Below, piece after piece: positions 1 to 6,295 of a stretch of DNA of 6,465 nt; the stretch's first letter is position 1, and each line of letters starts with the position of its first letter. The position numbers were made by a program, and so were the translations under genes. The notes below the pieces were generated by a model. The model did not search any database. It saw nothing but the letters and a program-made list of their open reading frames with translations, and was not told the origin of the DNA. Source of the DNA: Kiritimatiellia bacterium (lineage in GTDB: Bacteria > Verrucomicrobiota > Kiritimatiellia > RFP12 > UBA3636); the NCBI GenBank assembly GCA_016295275.1, contig JAEDLN010000138.1, forward strand, positions 1 to 6,465. The letters are read 5' to 3'.

Positions 1-235
1 CGCCCCCTACCGCCTGCCGGGGCTCCCGGCCCGCGCAGGGCGCGGCGTCGGGTCATCCCCACCCGCGGCAAAGCCGCGGCACCATACTACCGCGAGGCGC
101 ACATGGCACGCGGCGGCACCCTACCGCCACTGGACACGGGCGGTGCGCCCTTGCCAGCACTAGAGCGGCTAAAAGCGCTGGAGCGCGCCCAACCGCCGCG
201 CGGCTTGGCGCTCGCACGCGGGCGTGCGCCCGCGC
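1..235. repeat. Cluster of short GC-rich palindromes (REP/BIME-like intergenic mosaic)
   Basis: This stretch upstream of the first gene has no credible coding region but is full of short perfect inverted repeats: 16-21/25-30 (GCCGGG/CCCGGC), 31-36/40-45 (CCGCGC/GCGCGG), 63-69/73-79 (CCGCGGC/GCCGCGG), 138-142/146-150 (GGGCG/CGCCC), 175-179/182-186 (GCGCT/AGCGC), 195-204 (palindrome GCCGCGCGGC) and 217-224/227-234 (CGCGGGCG/CGCCCGCG). Loops are 0 to 3 nt. The heptamer CTACCGC occurs at 7-13, 87-93 and 121-127. On the minus strand it reads GCGGTAG, so each copy ends in the tetranucleotide GTAG. GTAG next to a hairpin is the usual signature of REP elements mobilised by TnpA_REP (RAYT) transposases. 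No such transposase is visible here. Base composition is clearly more GC-rich than the genes. Some small palindromes are expected by chance at this composition, so the cluster is better supported than any single member. Confidence 0.6.
63..93 (-). repeat. REP-like unit: GTAG plus 7-bp hairpin
   Basis: On the minus strand GCGGTAG (93-87) is followed after 7 nt by a perfect 7-bp stem with a 3-nt TTT loop (79-63). The order GTAG then palindrome matches the REP layout and is in the opposite orientation to the copy at the right edge of the window. The 7-nt gap is larger than in the right-hand copy, so this may be a decayed or different subfamily. Confidence 0.4.
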
Positions 236-249
236 GTGGGAACATACAG

Positions 250-278
250 TTGAAGGTCACCTCTCTTTTTGGCATACT
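250..278 (+). promoter_or_regulatory. Candidate sigma70-type promoter for the five-gene unit
   Basis: TTGAAG at 250-255 (4 of 6 to the -35 consensus TTGACA) and CATACT at 273-278 (4 of 6 to TATAAT) are separated by exactly 17 nt. This is the only AT-richer stretch in the GC-rich upstream DNA. Transcription would start near 284-286, at or beside the ATG at 287, implying a leaderless or nearly leaderless transcript. That fits the absence of a Shine-Dalgarno before this ATG. The call is inferred from spacing and partial consensus only. Confidence 0.4.
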
Positions 279-286
279 TAGCGCCC

Positions 287-832
287 ATGAAGTGTGAAAT
301 ATGCCATTTGAACGACGCCGTTCTGGCGGTGAATCGTGTCGTCGACGGAGTCTCGAAGGAACTGTACGTCTGCAAGGATTGCGCCCAAAAGGAAGCGGTT
401 TCCCCTTTGGGAACCGCCGATGCGATGCTCGGCCAACGCCTGGCGGACATTTTCATCCGGCTCGGTTCCGCCTTTTCGCCGGATAAGGGAATGTCGGAGA
501 ATGCCGTCTGTCCGATTTGCGGCATCACCCGTTCTGAAATCCTCGAAAAACACCGCCCGGGATGCCCGCGGTGCTTCGATATTTTCCAGAAAGAACTGAC
601 CCTGTATGCTCCCTACGATTCCCTTTCCGCCAATGCCGTCAACACGCCGGAAGACGGACATCTCCTGCACGACATCGAAATGCTCGAACGGGATTTGCAA
701 AAGGCAATCGTGGAAGAACGCTTCGAGGACGCTTGCCGGCTGACAACGGAAATCCACCGCCTTCGCGAACAACTGAAGCATGAAGCCGGTACCGGAAACG
801 AAGACGCGAACAAGGAGAAGGACGATGAATAA
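287..832 (+). CDS. mcsA: McsA-like zinc-binding protein with UVR motif (protein-arginine kinase activator family)
   Basis: This 181-residue cytoplasmic protein belongs to the McsA family. In Firmicutes McsA binds zinc, activates the protein-arginine kinase McsB and helps deliver substrates to ClpC. The N-terminal half has four CxxC pairs spaced as in McsA: C3/C6, C29/C32, C75/C78 and C93/C96, the last two within CPICG...GCPRC. A UVR motif (helix pair with ERDLQKAI and FEDACRL) spans about 128-163, and the tail after 165 is charged and probably disordered. Length is close to B. subtilis McsA. I chose ATG 287 because family members begin with M-x-C-x-x-C. An in-frame TTG at 269 would add six residues that the family does not have. 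There is no Shine-Dalgarno upstream. The last 8 bp overlap the start of the mcsB-like gene, a pairing conserved in the family. No ctsR or clpC is visible, so its client and its role here are inferred. UvrB/UvrC fragments can be excluded because only a lone UVR motif is present together with McsA-type zinc fingers. Confidence 0.9.
   Translation: MKCEICHLNDAVLAVNRVVDGVSKELYVCKDCAQKEAVSPLGTADAMLGQRLADIFIRLGSAFSPDKGMSENAVCPICGITRSEILEKHRPGCPRCFDIFQKELTLYAPYDSLSANAVNTPEDGHLLHDIEMLERDLQKAIVEERFEDACRLTTEIHRLREQLKHEAGTGNEDANKEKDDE
812..817 (+). promoter_or_regulatory. Shine-Dalgarno for the mcsB-like gene
   Basis: AAGGAG lies 7 nt before ATG 825, inside the end of the mcsA coding region. It fixes the start at 825 rather than at the in-frame ATG at 780. 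It also suggests that translation is coupled across the 8-bp stop/start overlap. Confidence 0.85.
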
Positions 833-2072
833 AACCGCAAAAGCCTCTTCCTCGAACTGCGCCCGCCTGCATATTCCGCCCAACTCGATCGTTCTGCAGC
901 GAAGCGTGATGCTGTACCGCAATCTGAAGGGCGCCATTTTCCCGGAACGCGCATCCGAATCGGGTTTGACCAACGCCGCGGAAACCATCCGGGACGCAAT
1001 CATCGACTTTTGCGCCAAATACGGAAGCAACGGAGAATTCCTCACGGCAAAGGAATACAGGGAATCCGTAGCGCAATTGCTGAGAATGGAATTGACCCAG
1101 GAAACCCGGAAGGAAGAAGATACGGGGCTCTTCTACACCTTGCAGCATCTCCCCATCTCGACGGAAGAAGGGGTGAATCTCGAACGCGCACGCTTGGTCT
1201 CCATCCATGGCGGAAGCTTCGTTGCCATGCTGAATGCCGAAGACCATTTGACGATTGGGGCGATTTGCCCGAAGAATTCCTTTCGGGAGGTCTTCGATGG
1301 AATCAGAATCCTGGACCACTCGCTGGACAAGGTCACTCCATTTGCCTCCAATCGAACCTTCGGCTTTCTCTCGCCGAATCTCGACCACTGCGGCACCGGC
1401 ATTCTCCTCTCGGCGCACGTAAAACTCATCGGACTTTCCATCACCCGGAAACTGGATTCCGTTTTCCGCGCACTGGAGGCGCTCGGGCTCACCATTACGC
1501 CCGTATATTCCCGCGACAGCCTGATCGAACGCATTTATGCCAAACGCCCCCTCTCGGGCGGCCCTCTCGAAACACCGGCTTCCGAAAAAGACGCGCCGCC
1601 GCCCGATGACGATTTCGGCGGTATCGAGGCGCCCGGTTTCATCTATCGGCTCGACTACGACCACGAAGCCGCCGGCCCGGAGGCGCAACTGGCGCACATG
1701 GAGGCGGTTCTTGCGGAGCTGGAACGCCAGGAACACAAGGCCCGGTGCATGCTGACGAACGAACCTTCTTCACTTCTCCTGCACGATTATTTCATACGCG
1801 CGGTAACCATCGGAATCAATGCGATTCAGCTCAGCAAATCGGAGGCAATCGACATTCTATCCACCGCCATCATGGCCTTGCAATACGGGATATTCCCGGC
1901 GCCCAAACGGGCATTGGGCAAACTCGAATCGGCCTTCCAAGAAATCGTGTATACGTCGACGATTTACCCGAAGACCCCGTTGGACGAACAGCGCCACGTC
2001 CCGTACGCCCGAATCATACGCGCCGATTTCATGAAAGAGACGCTCTCCAGTTTGGCACAAACAATTTTCTGA
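825..2072 (+). CDS. mcsB: McsB-like phosphagen-kinase-fold protein, probable pseudokinase
   Basis: This 415-residue protein can be aligned by eye with B. subtilis McsB over most of its length. Landmarks are SIVLQRSVMLYRN at 21-33 (family SSRxRLARN), LNAEDHLTIG ending at 145 (family EDHxRI), FGFLSPNLDHCGTG at 179-192 (family YLTSCPTNxGTG), and a helical C-terminal region ending in a DEQR...ARIIRADF segment like the phospho-arginine-binding tail of McsB. The fold seems intact but the chemistry does not. The two ATP-binding arginines of SSRxR are S27 and M29, that of EDHxR is T143, and that of GTGxRAS is L194. The catalytic cysteine position (C167 in B. subtilis) is N185. The arginine and glutamate of RGIYGEG are T225 and R230. 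Only the EDH acid (E139/D140) is kept. A cysteine at 189 sits four residues later. A proline- and acid-rich insert (about 247-270) replaces part of the substrate loop. Family membership is well supported. Loss of kinase activity is inferred, and a non-catalytic adaptor or pArg-reader role with McsA is possible. The reading frame is unbroken. Confidence 0.85.
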   Translation: MNKTAKASSSNCARLHIPPNSIVLQRSVMLYRNLKGAIFPERASESGLTNAAETIRDAIIDFCAKYGSNGEFLTAKEYRESVAQLLRMELTQETRKEEDTGLFYTLQHLPISTEEGVNLERARLVSIHGGSFVAMLNAEDHLTIGAICPKNSFREVFDGIRILDHSLDKVTPFASNRTFGFLSPNLDHCGTGILLSAHVKLIGLSITRKLDSVFRALEALGLTITPVYSRDSLIERIYAKRPLSGGPLETPASEKDAPPPDDDFGGIEAPGFIYRLDYDHEAAGPEAQLAHMEAVLAELERQEHKARCMLTNEPSSLLLHDYFIRAVTIGINAIQLSKSEAIDILSTAIMALQYGIFPAPKRALGKLESAFQEIVYTSTIYPKTPLDEQRHVPYARIIRADFMKETLSSLAQTIF

Positions 2073-2083
2073 TTATCTACGAT

Positions 2084-3463
2084 ATGAAAGTCTGCAAATT
2101 CGGCGGAAGCTCCGTTGCCGATGCCGCCCAAATCCGCAAAGTCATTGAAATCATCCGCGCCGACGACGATCGCCGCATCGTTGTCGTATCCGCGCCCGGG
2201 AAACGTTTCAAAGGAGACGACAAGGTCACCGACCTGCTGATCGACTGCGCCGTCCGCGCTTTGGAGGGCGGCGACATTTCGCCTGCCGTCAATCGCGTCG
2301 TGCAACGCTACGAGGAAATCCGCGACGAACTCCGACTGGACGTCTCGCTTGCCGAAATGCTCAAAACCGAACTGCGCCGCCGCTTGGCGCGAAGCCGCGA
2401 CGAAGGACTCAACCGCGAGCAGTTCATCGACTCCATCAAAGCCATCGGCGAAGAATTTTCCGCGCGTTTCTGCGCAGCGGCGTTTCGCGTCGCCGGTTGC
2501 GATGCCGTCTATGTCGATCCTTGCGAGGCGGGTATGCTCCTGAGCGAACAGTACGGCGCCGCACAGCTGCTTCCCGAATCATACGAATTGCTCGAAAAGA
2601 ATATCGCACCCCGCAAAGAACTCGTGATCTTCCCCGGCTTCTTCGGCTATACGAAAAGCGGCGAAATCGCAACCTTCTCGCGCGGCGGATCGGATATCAC
2701 CGGCGCCATTCTGGCGGCGGCGCTGCACGCCGAATCGTATGAGAATTTCACGGATGTCGATGCCGTCTATCCGGTCGATCCGCGCCTCTGCCCGGAGGTC
2801 GTCGGCGCCGGAATCGGCATTCGCGAAATGACCTATGCCGAAATGCGCGAGCTGGCCTATGCCGGATTTGCCGTCTTCCACGACGAAGCCGTGCTCCCCG
2901 CCATCCATGCCAAGATCCCCATCAATATCCGCAACACAAACCATCCGGAGCAGCCCGGCACATTCGTCGTACCCGTCCGCAAAACCATTCCCGGACGCGT
3001 CAACGGCATCGCTTCTTCCATGGGATTCTCGACCCTGTACGTGGAAAAGTGGCTCATGAACCGCGAGGTCGGATTCGTTGCGCAACTCCTGCAGATTCTC
3101 GCCGAAGCCGGCGTGCCGATTGAAATGATGCCGGCAGGCGTCGATTCCGTCACAGTCGTTTTCCGAAACGACGCTCTGCCCGAAAATCGCCGCGCCGCCG
3201 TCCTCGAAACCATCAACGAACGCCTCCACCCCAATACCGCCGTCTTCTCGAGCGGTCTCGCATTCGTGGTGGTCGTCGGCGAAGGCATGCGGACTGCCGT
3301 CGGTACCTGCGCCCGTGTCGTGACGACCCTTTCCAAGGCAGGCGTCAACTTGCAAATGATCAACCAGGGCTCCTCGGAAATCTCCATCATGTTCGGTGTC
3401 AGCGAGTCCGATATCAAACCGGCCGTCCAAGCCCTCTATCAGGAGTTCTTTGTCCATGAGTAG
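2084..3463 (+). CDS. lysC: Aspartate kinase, monofunctional, with two C-terminal ACT domains
   Basis: This 459-residue cytoplasmic enzyme phosphorylates L-aspartate with ATP, the first step toward lysine (and diaminopimelate), methionine, threonine and, via threonine, isoleucine. The amino-acid kinase domain opens with KFGGSS (5-10) and includes FPGFFGYTKSGEIATFSRGGSD (183-204), which ends in the conserved RGGSD. It continues with FTDVDAVYPVDPR (222-234) and the MRELAYAGFAVFHDEAVLP block. The last block resembles B. subtilis aspartokinase III (YclM), more than LysC alpha/beta types. Two ACT domains follow: ACT1 from about 315 to 385, and ACT2 from about 395 with GEGMR (399-403) and MINQGSSE (425-432). 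They predict feedback control by lysine and/or threonine, though which one cannot be read from the sequence. There is no homoserine dehydrogenase fusion. Start 2084 is set by the family N-terminus, since the open frame upstream is only the shadow of mcsB. No Shine-Dalgarno is visible and the gap to mcsB is 11 bp. The stop overlaps the cimA start by 8 bp. Confidence 0.95.
   Translation: MKVCKFGGSSVADAAQIRKVIEIIRADDDRRIVVVSAPGKRFKGDDKVTDLLIDCAVRALEGGDISPAVNRVVQRYEEIRDELRLDVSLAEMLKTELRRRLARSRDEGLNREQFIDSIKAIGEEFSARFCAAAFRVAGCDAVYVDPCEAGMLLSEQYGAAQLLPESYELLEKNIAPRKELVIFPGFFGYTKSGEIATFSRGGSDITGAILAAALHAESYENFTDVDAVYPVDPRLCPEVVGAGIGIREMTYAEMRELAYAGFAVFHDEAVLPAIHAKIPINIRNTNHPEQPGTFVVPVRKTIPGRVNGIASSMGFSTLYVEKWLMNREVGFVAQLLQILAEAGVPIEMMPAGVDSVTVVFRNDALPENRRAAVLETINERLHPNTAVFSSGLAFVVVVGEGMRTAVGTCARVVTTLSKAGVNLQMINQGSSEISIMFGVSESDIKPAVQALYQEFFVHE
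3441..3445 (+). promoter_or_regulatory. Shine-Dalgarno for the citramalate synthase gene
   Basis: AGGAG lies 10 nt before ATG 3456, inside the final codons of the aspartate kinase gene. It supports the start at 3456 over the in-frame ATG at 3396. Together with the 8-bp overlap it suggests translational coupling of the two biosynthetic enzymes. Confidence 0.75.
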
Positions 3464-5072
3464 CCCCCCCTCCGATACCCCGCTGATCTACGATTCGACA
3501 CTGCGGGACGGTGCCCAAGCCCTTGGAATCACCTTCTCGCAAACCGGAAAAATCCGCTTTGCGCATCTGCTCGACCAGTTCGGAATCCCCTATCTGGAAG
3601 GCGGGTTCGCCGGTTCGAACGACCGGGATATGCAGTTTTTCCGCGATGCCGCCAAGGAACAGTTCTCCCAAATCAAAATCGTTTCCTTCGGCTCCACGCG
3701 CCGCGTCGGCGTCAAGGTCGCGGAGGACCCCTTTCTGCAGGCGCTCCTCCGCGCCGGAACACCGGCTGTCGCCATCTACGGAAAAGCCGCGCCGCTTCAT
3801 GTGCGGGAGGTTCTGCGGACCGATCTGGACGAAAATCTCGATTTGATTTCCGAATCGATCGCCTTTCTCAAGGAACACGGTCTGGAGGTCCACTTCGATG
3901 CCGAACATTTCTTCGACGGCTACAAGGAAGATTCGGAATATGCGCTGAAGGTGTTGCACCGGGCGCAGGAAGCCGGCGCCGACTCGCTTGTTCTCTGCGA
4001 TACGAACGGCGGAATGCTCCCGCGCCGGTTGGGTGCCATCGTCGAGCGCGTCCGCCGGGAGCTTCCCGGCATCCTGCTGGGAATCCATCCGCACAACGAC
4101 TGCGGAATGGGTGTCGCCAACGCCATTGAAGGCTACATGGCAGGCGCTCGCATGATCCAGGGCTGCTTCAACGGATACGGAGAACGAACCGGAAATGCGA
4201 ATCTCACGACCATCATCCCGACGCTCCAGCTCAAGCTGGGCGCAATGGTCACGACACCGGAAAAACTCACCATGCTCCGCTCGCTCTCGCGCGCGGTCGA
4301 CGACCTCGTCAACCAGACGCCCGATCTCCGCGCCCCGTACGTCGGCGATGCCGCTTTCGCACACAAGGCCGGTGCCCATGTCTCCGGAATCCGACATAAC
4401 CCGTCCTCGTTCGAACACTGCCCGCCGGAAGCCGTCGGAAACCGCCGGAATGTCCTTCTCAGCGAACTCTCCGGTGCATCCAACGTCCTGTACCGCCTCA
4501 AACAATCCGGCTCCGAATTCAATCCCGACTCCCTGTCGAAGGATGCCGTCAAACGGATTCTCGCGTCCCTGAAGGACCGGGAAGGCGCCGGCTACTCGTT
4601 CGAATCGGCCGACGCTTCCTTCCGGATTCTCGTCCAAAAGGCACTCGGCGAACATCAGCCGTTCTTCGAACTGGAATCCTTTCGCGTCACCGTCGAACGG
4701 CGCGGCACCGATGCGCAATGCCTCTCCGAAGCAACGGTCAAACTGCGCGTCAAGGGACAAACCGAACTGACGGTCGGAGAAGGGGTCGGTCCCGTCGAAG
4801 CGCTGGATATGGCTCTGCGAAAGGCCCTCTCCAAATTCTATCCCGAAATCGCCAAGATCGTTTTGACGGACTTCCGTGTGCGGATTCTCGATCCGCGGGA
4901 GGCGACAAACGCGACAACCCGCGTGCTAATCGAATCGACGGACGGAACCGCCAGCTGGGGAACCGTCGGCGTTTCCCCCAACATCATCGAGGCTTCTTGG
5001 CAGGCCTTGCTCGATTCCATCGAATACAAACTCCTGCCCCGCGCCGCAAAATCCGCCGAAAGCGACCGCTAG
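3456..5072 (+). CDS. cimA: (R)-citramalate synthase (LeuA/CimA family, DRE-TIM metallolyase)
   Basis: This 538-residue cytoplasmic enzyme is predicted to condense pyruvate and acetyl-CoA to (R)-citramalate, the first step of the threonine-independent isoleucine pathway. Its TIM-barrel domain (about 8-285) begins with DSTLRDGAQ (13-21), with catalytic R17 and D18. It carries LEGGFAGSN, FDAEHFFDGYKED, the metal-binding HPHND (H211, H213), and GYGERTGNAN (240-249) with the N247 ligand. DGAQ instead of the DGEQ usual in LeuA, together with AEHFFDGYK, is typical of the long CimA subfamily rather than 2-isopropylmalate or homocitrate synthase. The C-terminal region (about 402-530) is the LeuA-type regulatory domain, ending in a TVGVSPNIIEASWQAL segment also characteristic of this subfamily. 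It suggests feedback inhibition, presumably by isoleucine. The gene overlaps the aspartate kinase gene by 8 bp. I recall lysC-cimA adjacency in other bacteria such as Geobacter. Substrate choice is inferred from subfamily features, and a 2-isopropylmalate synthase side activity cannot be excluded. Confidence 0.9.
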   Translation: MSSPPSDTPLIYDSTLRDGAQALGITFSQTGKIRFAHLLDQFGIPYLEGGFAGSNDRDMQFFRDAAKEQFSQIKIVSFGSTRRVGVKVAEDPFLQALLRAGTPAVAIYGKAAPLHVREVLRTDLDENLDLISESIAFLKEHGLEVHFDAEHFFDGYKEDSEYALKVLHRAQEAGADSLVLCDTNGGMLPRRLGAIVERVRRELPGILLGIHPHNDCGMGVANAIEGYMAGARMIQGCFNGYGERTGNANLTTIIPTLQLKLGAMVTTPEKLTMLRSLSRAVDDLVNQTPDLRAPYVGDAAFAHKAGAHVSGIRHNPSSFEHCPPEAVGNRRNVLLSELSGASNVLYRLKQSGSEFNPDSLSKDAVKRILASLKDREGAGYSFESADASFRILVQKALGEHQPFFELESFRVTVERRGTDAQCLSEATVKLRVKGQTELTVGEGVGPVEALDMALRKALSKFYPEIAKIVLTDFRVRILDPREATNATTRVLIESTDGTASWGTVGVSPNIIEASWQALLDSIEYKLLPRAAKSAESDR

Positions 5073-5087
5073 CCGGGTTCCTCCGGC
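5072..5087 (+). other. Small GCCGG/CCGGC hairpin after cimA
   Basis: A 5-bp inverted repeat (5072-5076 with 5083-5087, 6-nt loop) starts at the last base of the cimA stop codon, in the 42-bp gap before gspF. No T-run follows it, so an intrinsic terminator is unlikely. It could slow decay or attenuate read-through, or be chance. The rest of the gap shows no promoter and no Shine-Dalgarno. Confidence 0.2.
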
Positions 5088-5114
5088 ACGCCCGACATTC
5101 CACCTCCCCTGCCC

Positions 5115-6287
5115 ATGCTCTACTCGTACCACGCTTACGGAAGCGACGGAAAACCGGTCCGCGGTACCTTGTACGCTACTGATGAGCGAGACGCCGCCAG
5201 ACGGCTTCTCGAGCTTGGGTTGTATGCCGGACGAATCGTTTCCGCGCCTGCGCCACGCCCCTTCCGCACCGGAACCCGCGCCGCCTTGTATCGAGAACTG
5301 GGTGCTCTCCTTTCCGCAGGTCTGCCCCTCGACCGCGCACTCGATATTCTGACGGAACAGATGCCGGACTTTTCCGCAGTGCTCGATACGCTCCGCGAGG
5401 GCGTCCGCTCCGGACGCGGACTTGCCGCGCCTCTTTCGGAAACCGCTTCCGGCGCTTCCTCCTTCGAACGGGCAATCCTCGCTTCCGCAGAAAAATCCGC
5501 TACGCTTCCGATGATGCTCGGACGCCTTGCCGATTTTCTCGAAACCGAGGATGCGACCCGCGCAAGCATCCGCTCCGCCCTGATTTATCCGTCTTTTGTC
5601 CTGACGCTCGGACTGGTTGTCGCAACGGTCATGCTGGGTGTTGTCGTCCCAAAAACCACCGCCGTCCTTGCCGATGCCGGAATGGAGCTGCCGGCCTCTT
5701 CGCGCTATCTCGTCCAAGGCGCCCGCATACTGCTCTTTTTGATCCTTCCCTTGTTGGGTGCCGCTGTCGCCGCTTTCTTCACGGCAAAGCTCCGCGCCCG
5801 CAAAAACCGCACCGCCGCCGTCTCCCTCGATCGCTTTCTGTTGCGGCTTCCCGGAATGGGACCCGTGCGCCTGCGCGCCGCTCAACGCTTCGCCTCCGTT
5901 TTCGGCATTCTTCTCGAGAGCGGAACGACCGTGCCCGACGCCATTCCGCTTTCTGCGGCCGCAATGGGTCATCCCCATCTGGAAACGGCCGTTCTCCAAG
6001 CGCGCGACCGGATTGTAGGCGGCGCCTCACCCGCAAAGGAATTGGCGTCCGTCCCCTATCTCGGCGTCGAATTGGCACAGTGGATCCGCGTCGGCGAAGC
6101 CGGCGGATGTCTCCCCGCCATGCTTTCCGTGGCATCGTCTCGTCTGGACGCCCGCGCTACCCGCGCCCTTTCCTCCCGCATCGCACTTCTGGAGCCATCG
6201 CTCCTCGCCGCCGTCGGCCTCTTTACGCTGGCACTTGCGCTTGCCCTCCTCTTGCCGGTGCTGAATCTCACAAAAATGGCCGGCTGA
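5115..6287 (+). CDS. gspF: Type II secretion / type IV pilus inner-membrane platform protein (GspF/PilC family)
   Basis: This 390-residue polytopic membrane protein has close to the usual family length. GspF/PilC proteins form the inner-membrane platform that couples the assembly ATPase (GspE/PilB) to pseudopilus or pilus growth. The N-terminus (YHAYGSDGKPVRG) matches the typical family opening. The first cytoplasmic F domain spans about 56-160 (LYRELGALLSAGLPLDRAL), with a membrane helix at about 160-182 after the conserved IYPSF, and a second at about 205-224. The second F domain spans about 255-360 and repeats the motif (RFASVFGILLESGTTVPDA) along with VGEAGGCLP at 326-334. A final helix lies at about 363-383. 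There is no signal peptide, as expected. ATG 5115 begins the conserved N-terminus but has no Shine-Dalgarno. The 42-bp gap and shared strand suggest co-transcription with cimA. No gspE, gspD or pseudopilin gene is visible, so type II secretion and type IV pilus roles cannot be told apart. Confidence 0.9.
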   Translation: MLYSYHAYGSDGKPVRGTLYATDERDAARRLLELGLYAGRIVSAPAPRPFRTGTRAALYRELGALLSAGLPLDRALDILTEQMPDFSAVLDTLREGVRSGRGLAAPLSETASGASSFERAILASAEKSATLPMMLGRLADFLETEDATRASIRSALIYPSFVLTLGLVVATVMLGVVVPKTTAVLADAGMELPASSRYLVQGARILLFLILPLLGAAVAAFFTAKLRARKNRTAAVSLDRFLLRLPGMGPVRLRAAQRFASVFGILLESGTTVPDAIPLSAAAMGHPHLETAVLQARDRIVGGASPAKELASVPYLGVELAQWIRVGEAGGCLPAMLSVASSRLDARATRALSSRIALLEPSLLAAVGLFTLALALALLLPVLNLTKMAG

Positions 6288-6295
6288 CCGCCCCC

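Noticed and set aside
1..235. CRISPR array
   Set aside because: There is no regular repeat of 23 bp or more and no evenly sized spacers. The repeats are short, irregular palindromes.
269..286. TTG start six codons upstream of the mcsA ATG
   Set aside because: It would add residues before the conserved M-x-C-x-x-C start and has no ribosome binding site. It would also sit inside the candidate promoter.
103..297. Small + strand frame upstream of mcsA
   Set aside because: It consists of translated palindromic repeats, lacks a Shine-Dalgarno, runs into mcsA out of frame and resembles no protein.
780..824. Earlier in-frame ATG for the mcsB-like gene
   Set aside because: The strong AAGGAG site positions the start at 825. 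The extra residues are a shadow of the mcsA tail.
639..1736. Long minus-strand open frame (365 codons) opposite mcsA/mcsB
   Set aside because: Its translation shows no recognisable family and it lies antisense to clearly conserved genes. Such frames are common in GC-rich DNA.
1745..2083. N-terminal extension of the aspartate kinase frame
   Set aside because: The family begins at MKVCKFGG. The upstream frame overlaps mcsB and looks like its shadow.
3414..4760. Long minus-strand open frame (448 codons) opposite cimA
   Set aside because: It is antisense to a well-supported enzyme gene and shows no motif; it is a codon-bias shadow.
5088..5114. Separate promoter for gspF
   Set aside because: The gap is GC-rich and has no -35/-10 pair with suitable spacing.
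4926..5999. Minus-strand open frame (357 codons) rich in Gly, opposite cimA and gspF
   Set aside because: It spans the junction of two real genes on the other strand, has a low-complexity composition, and shows no recognised domain.
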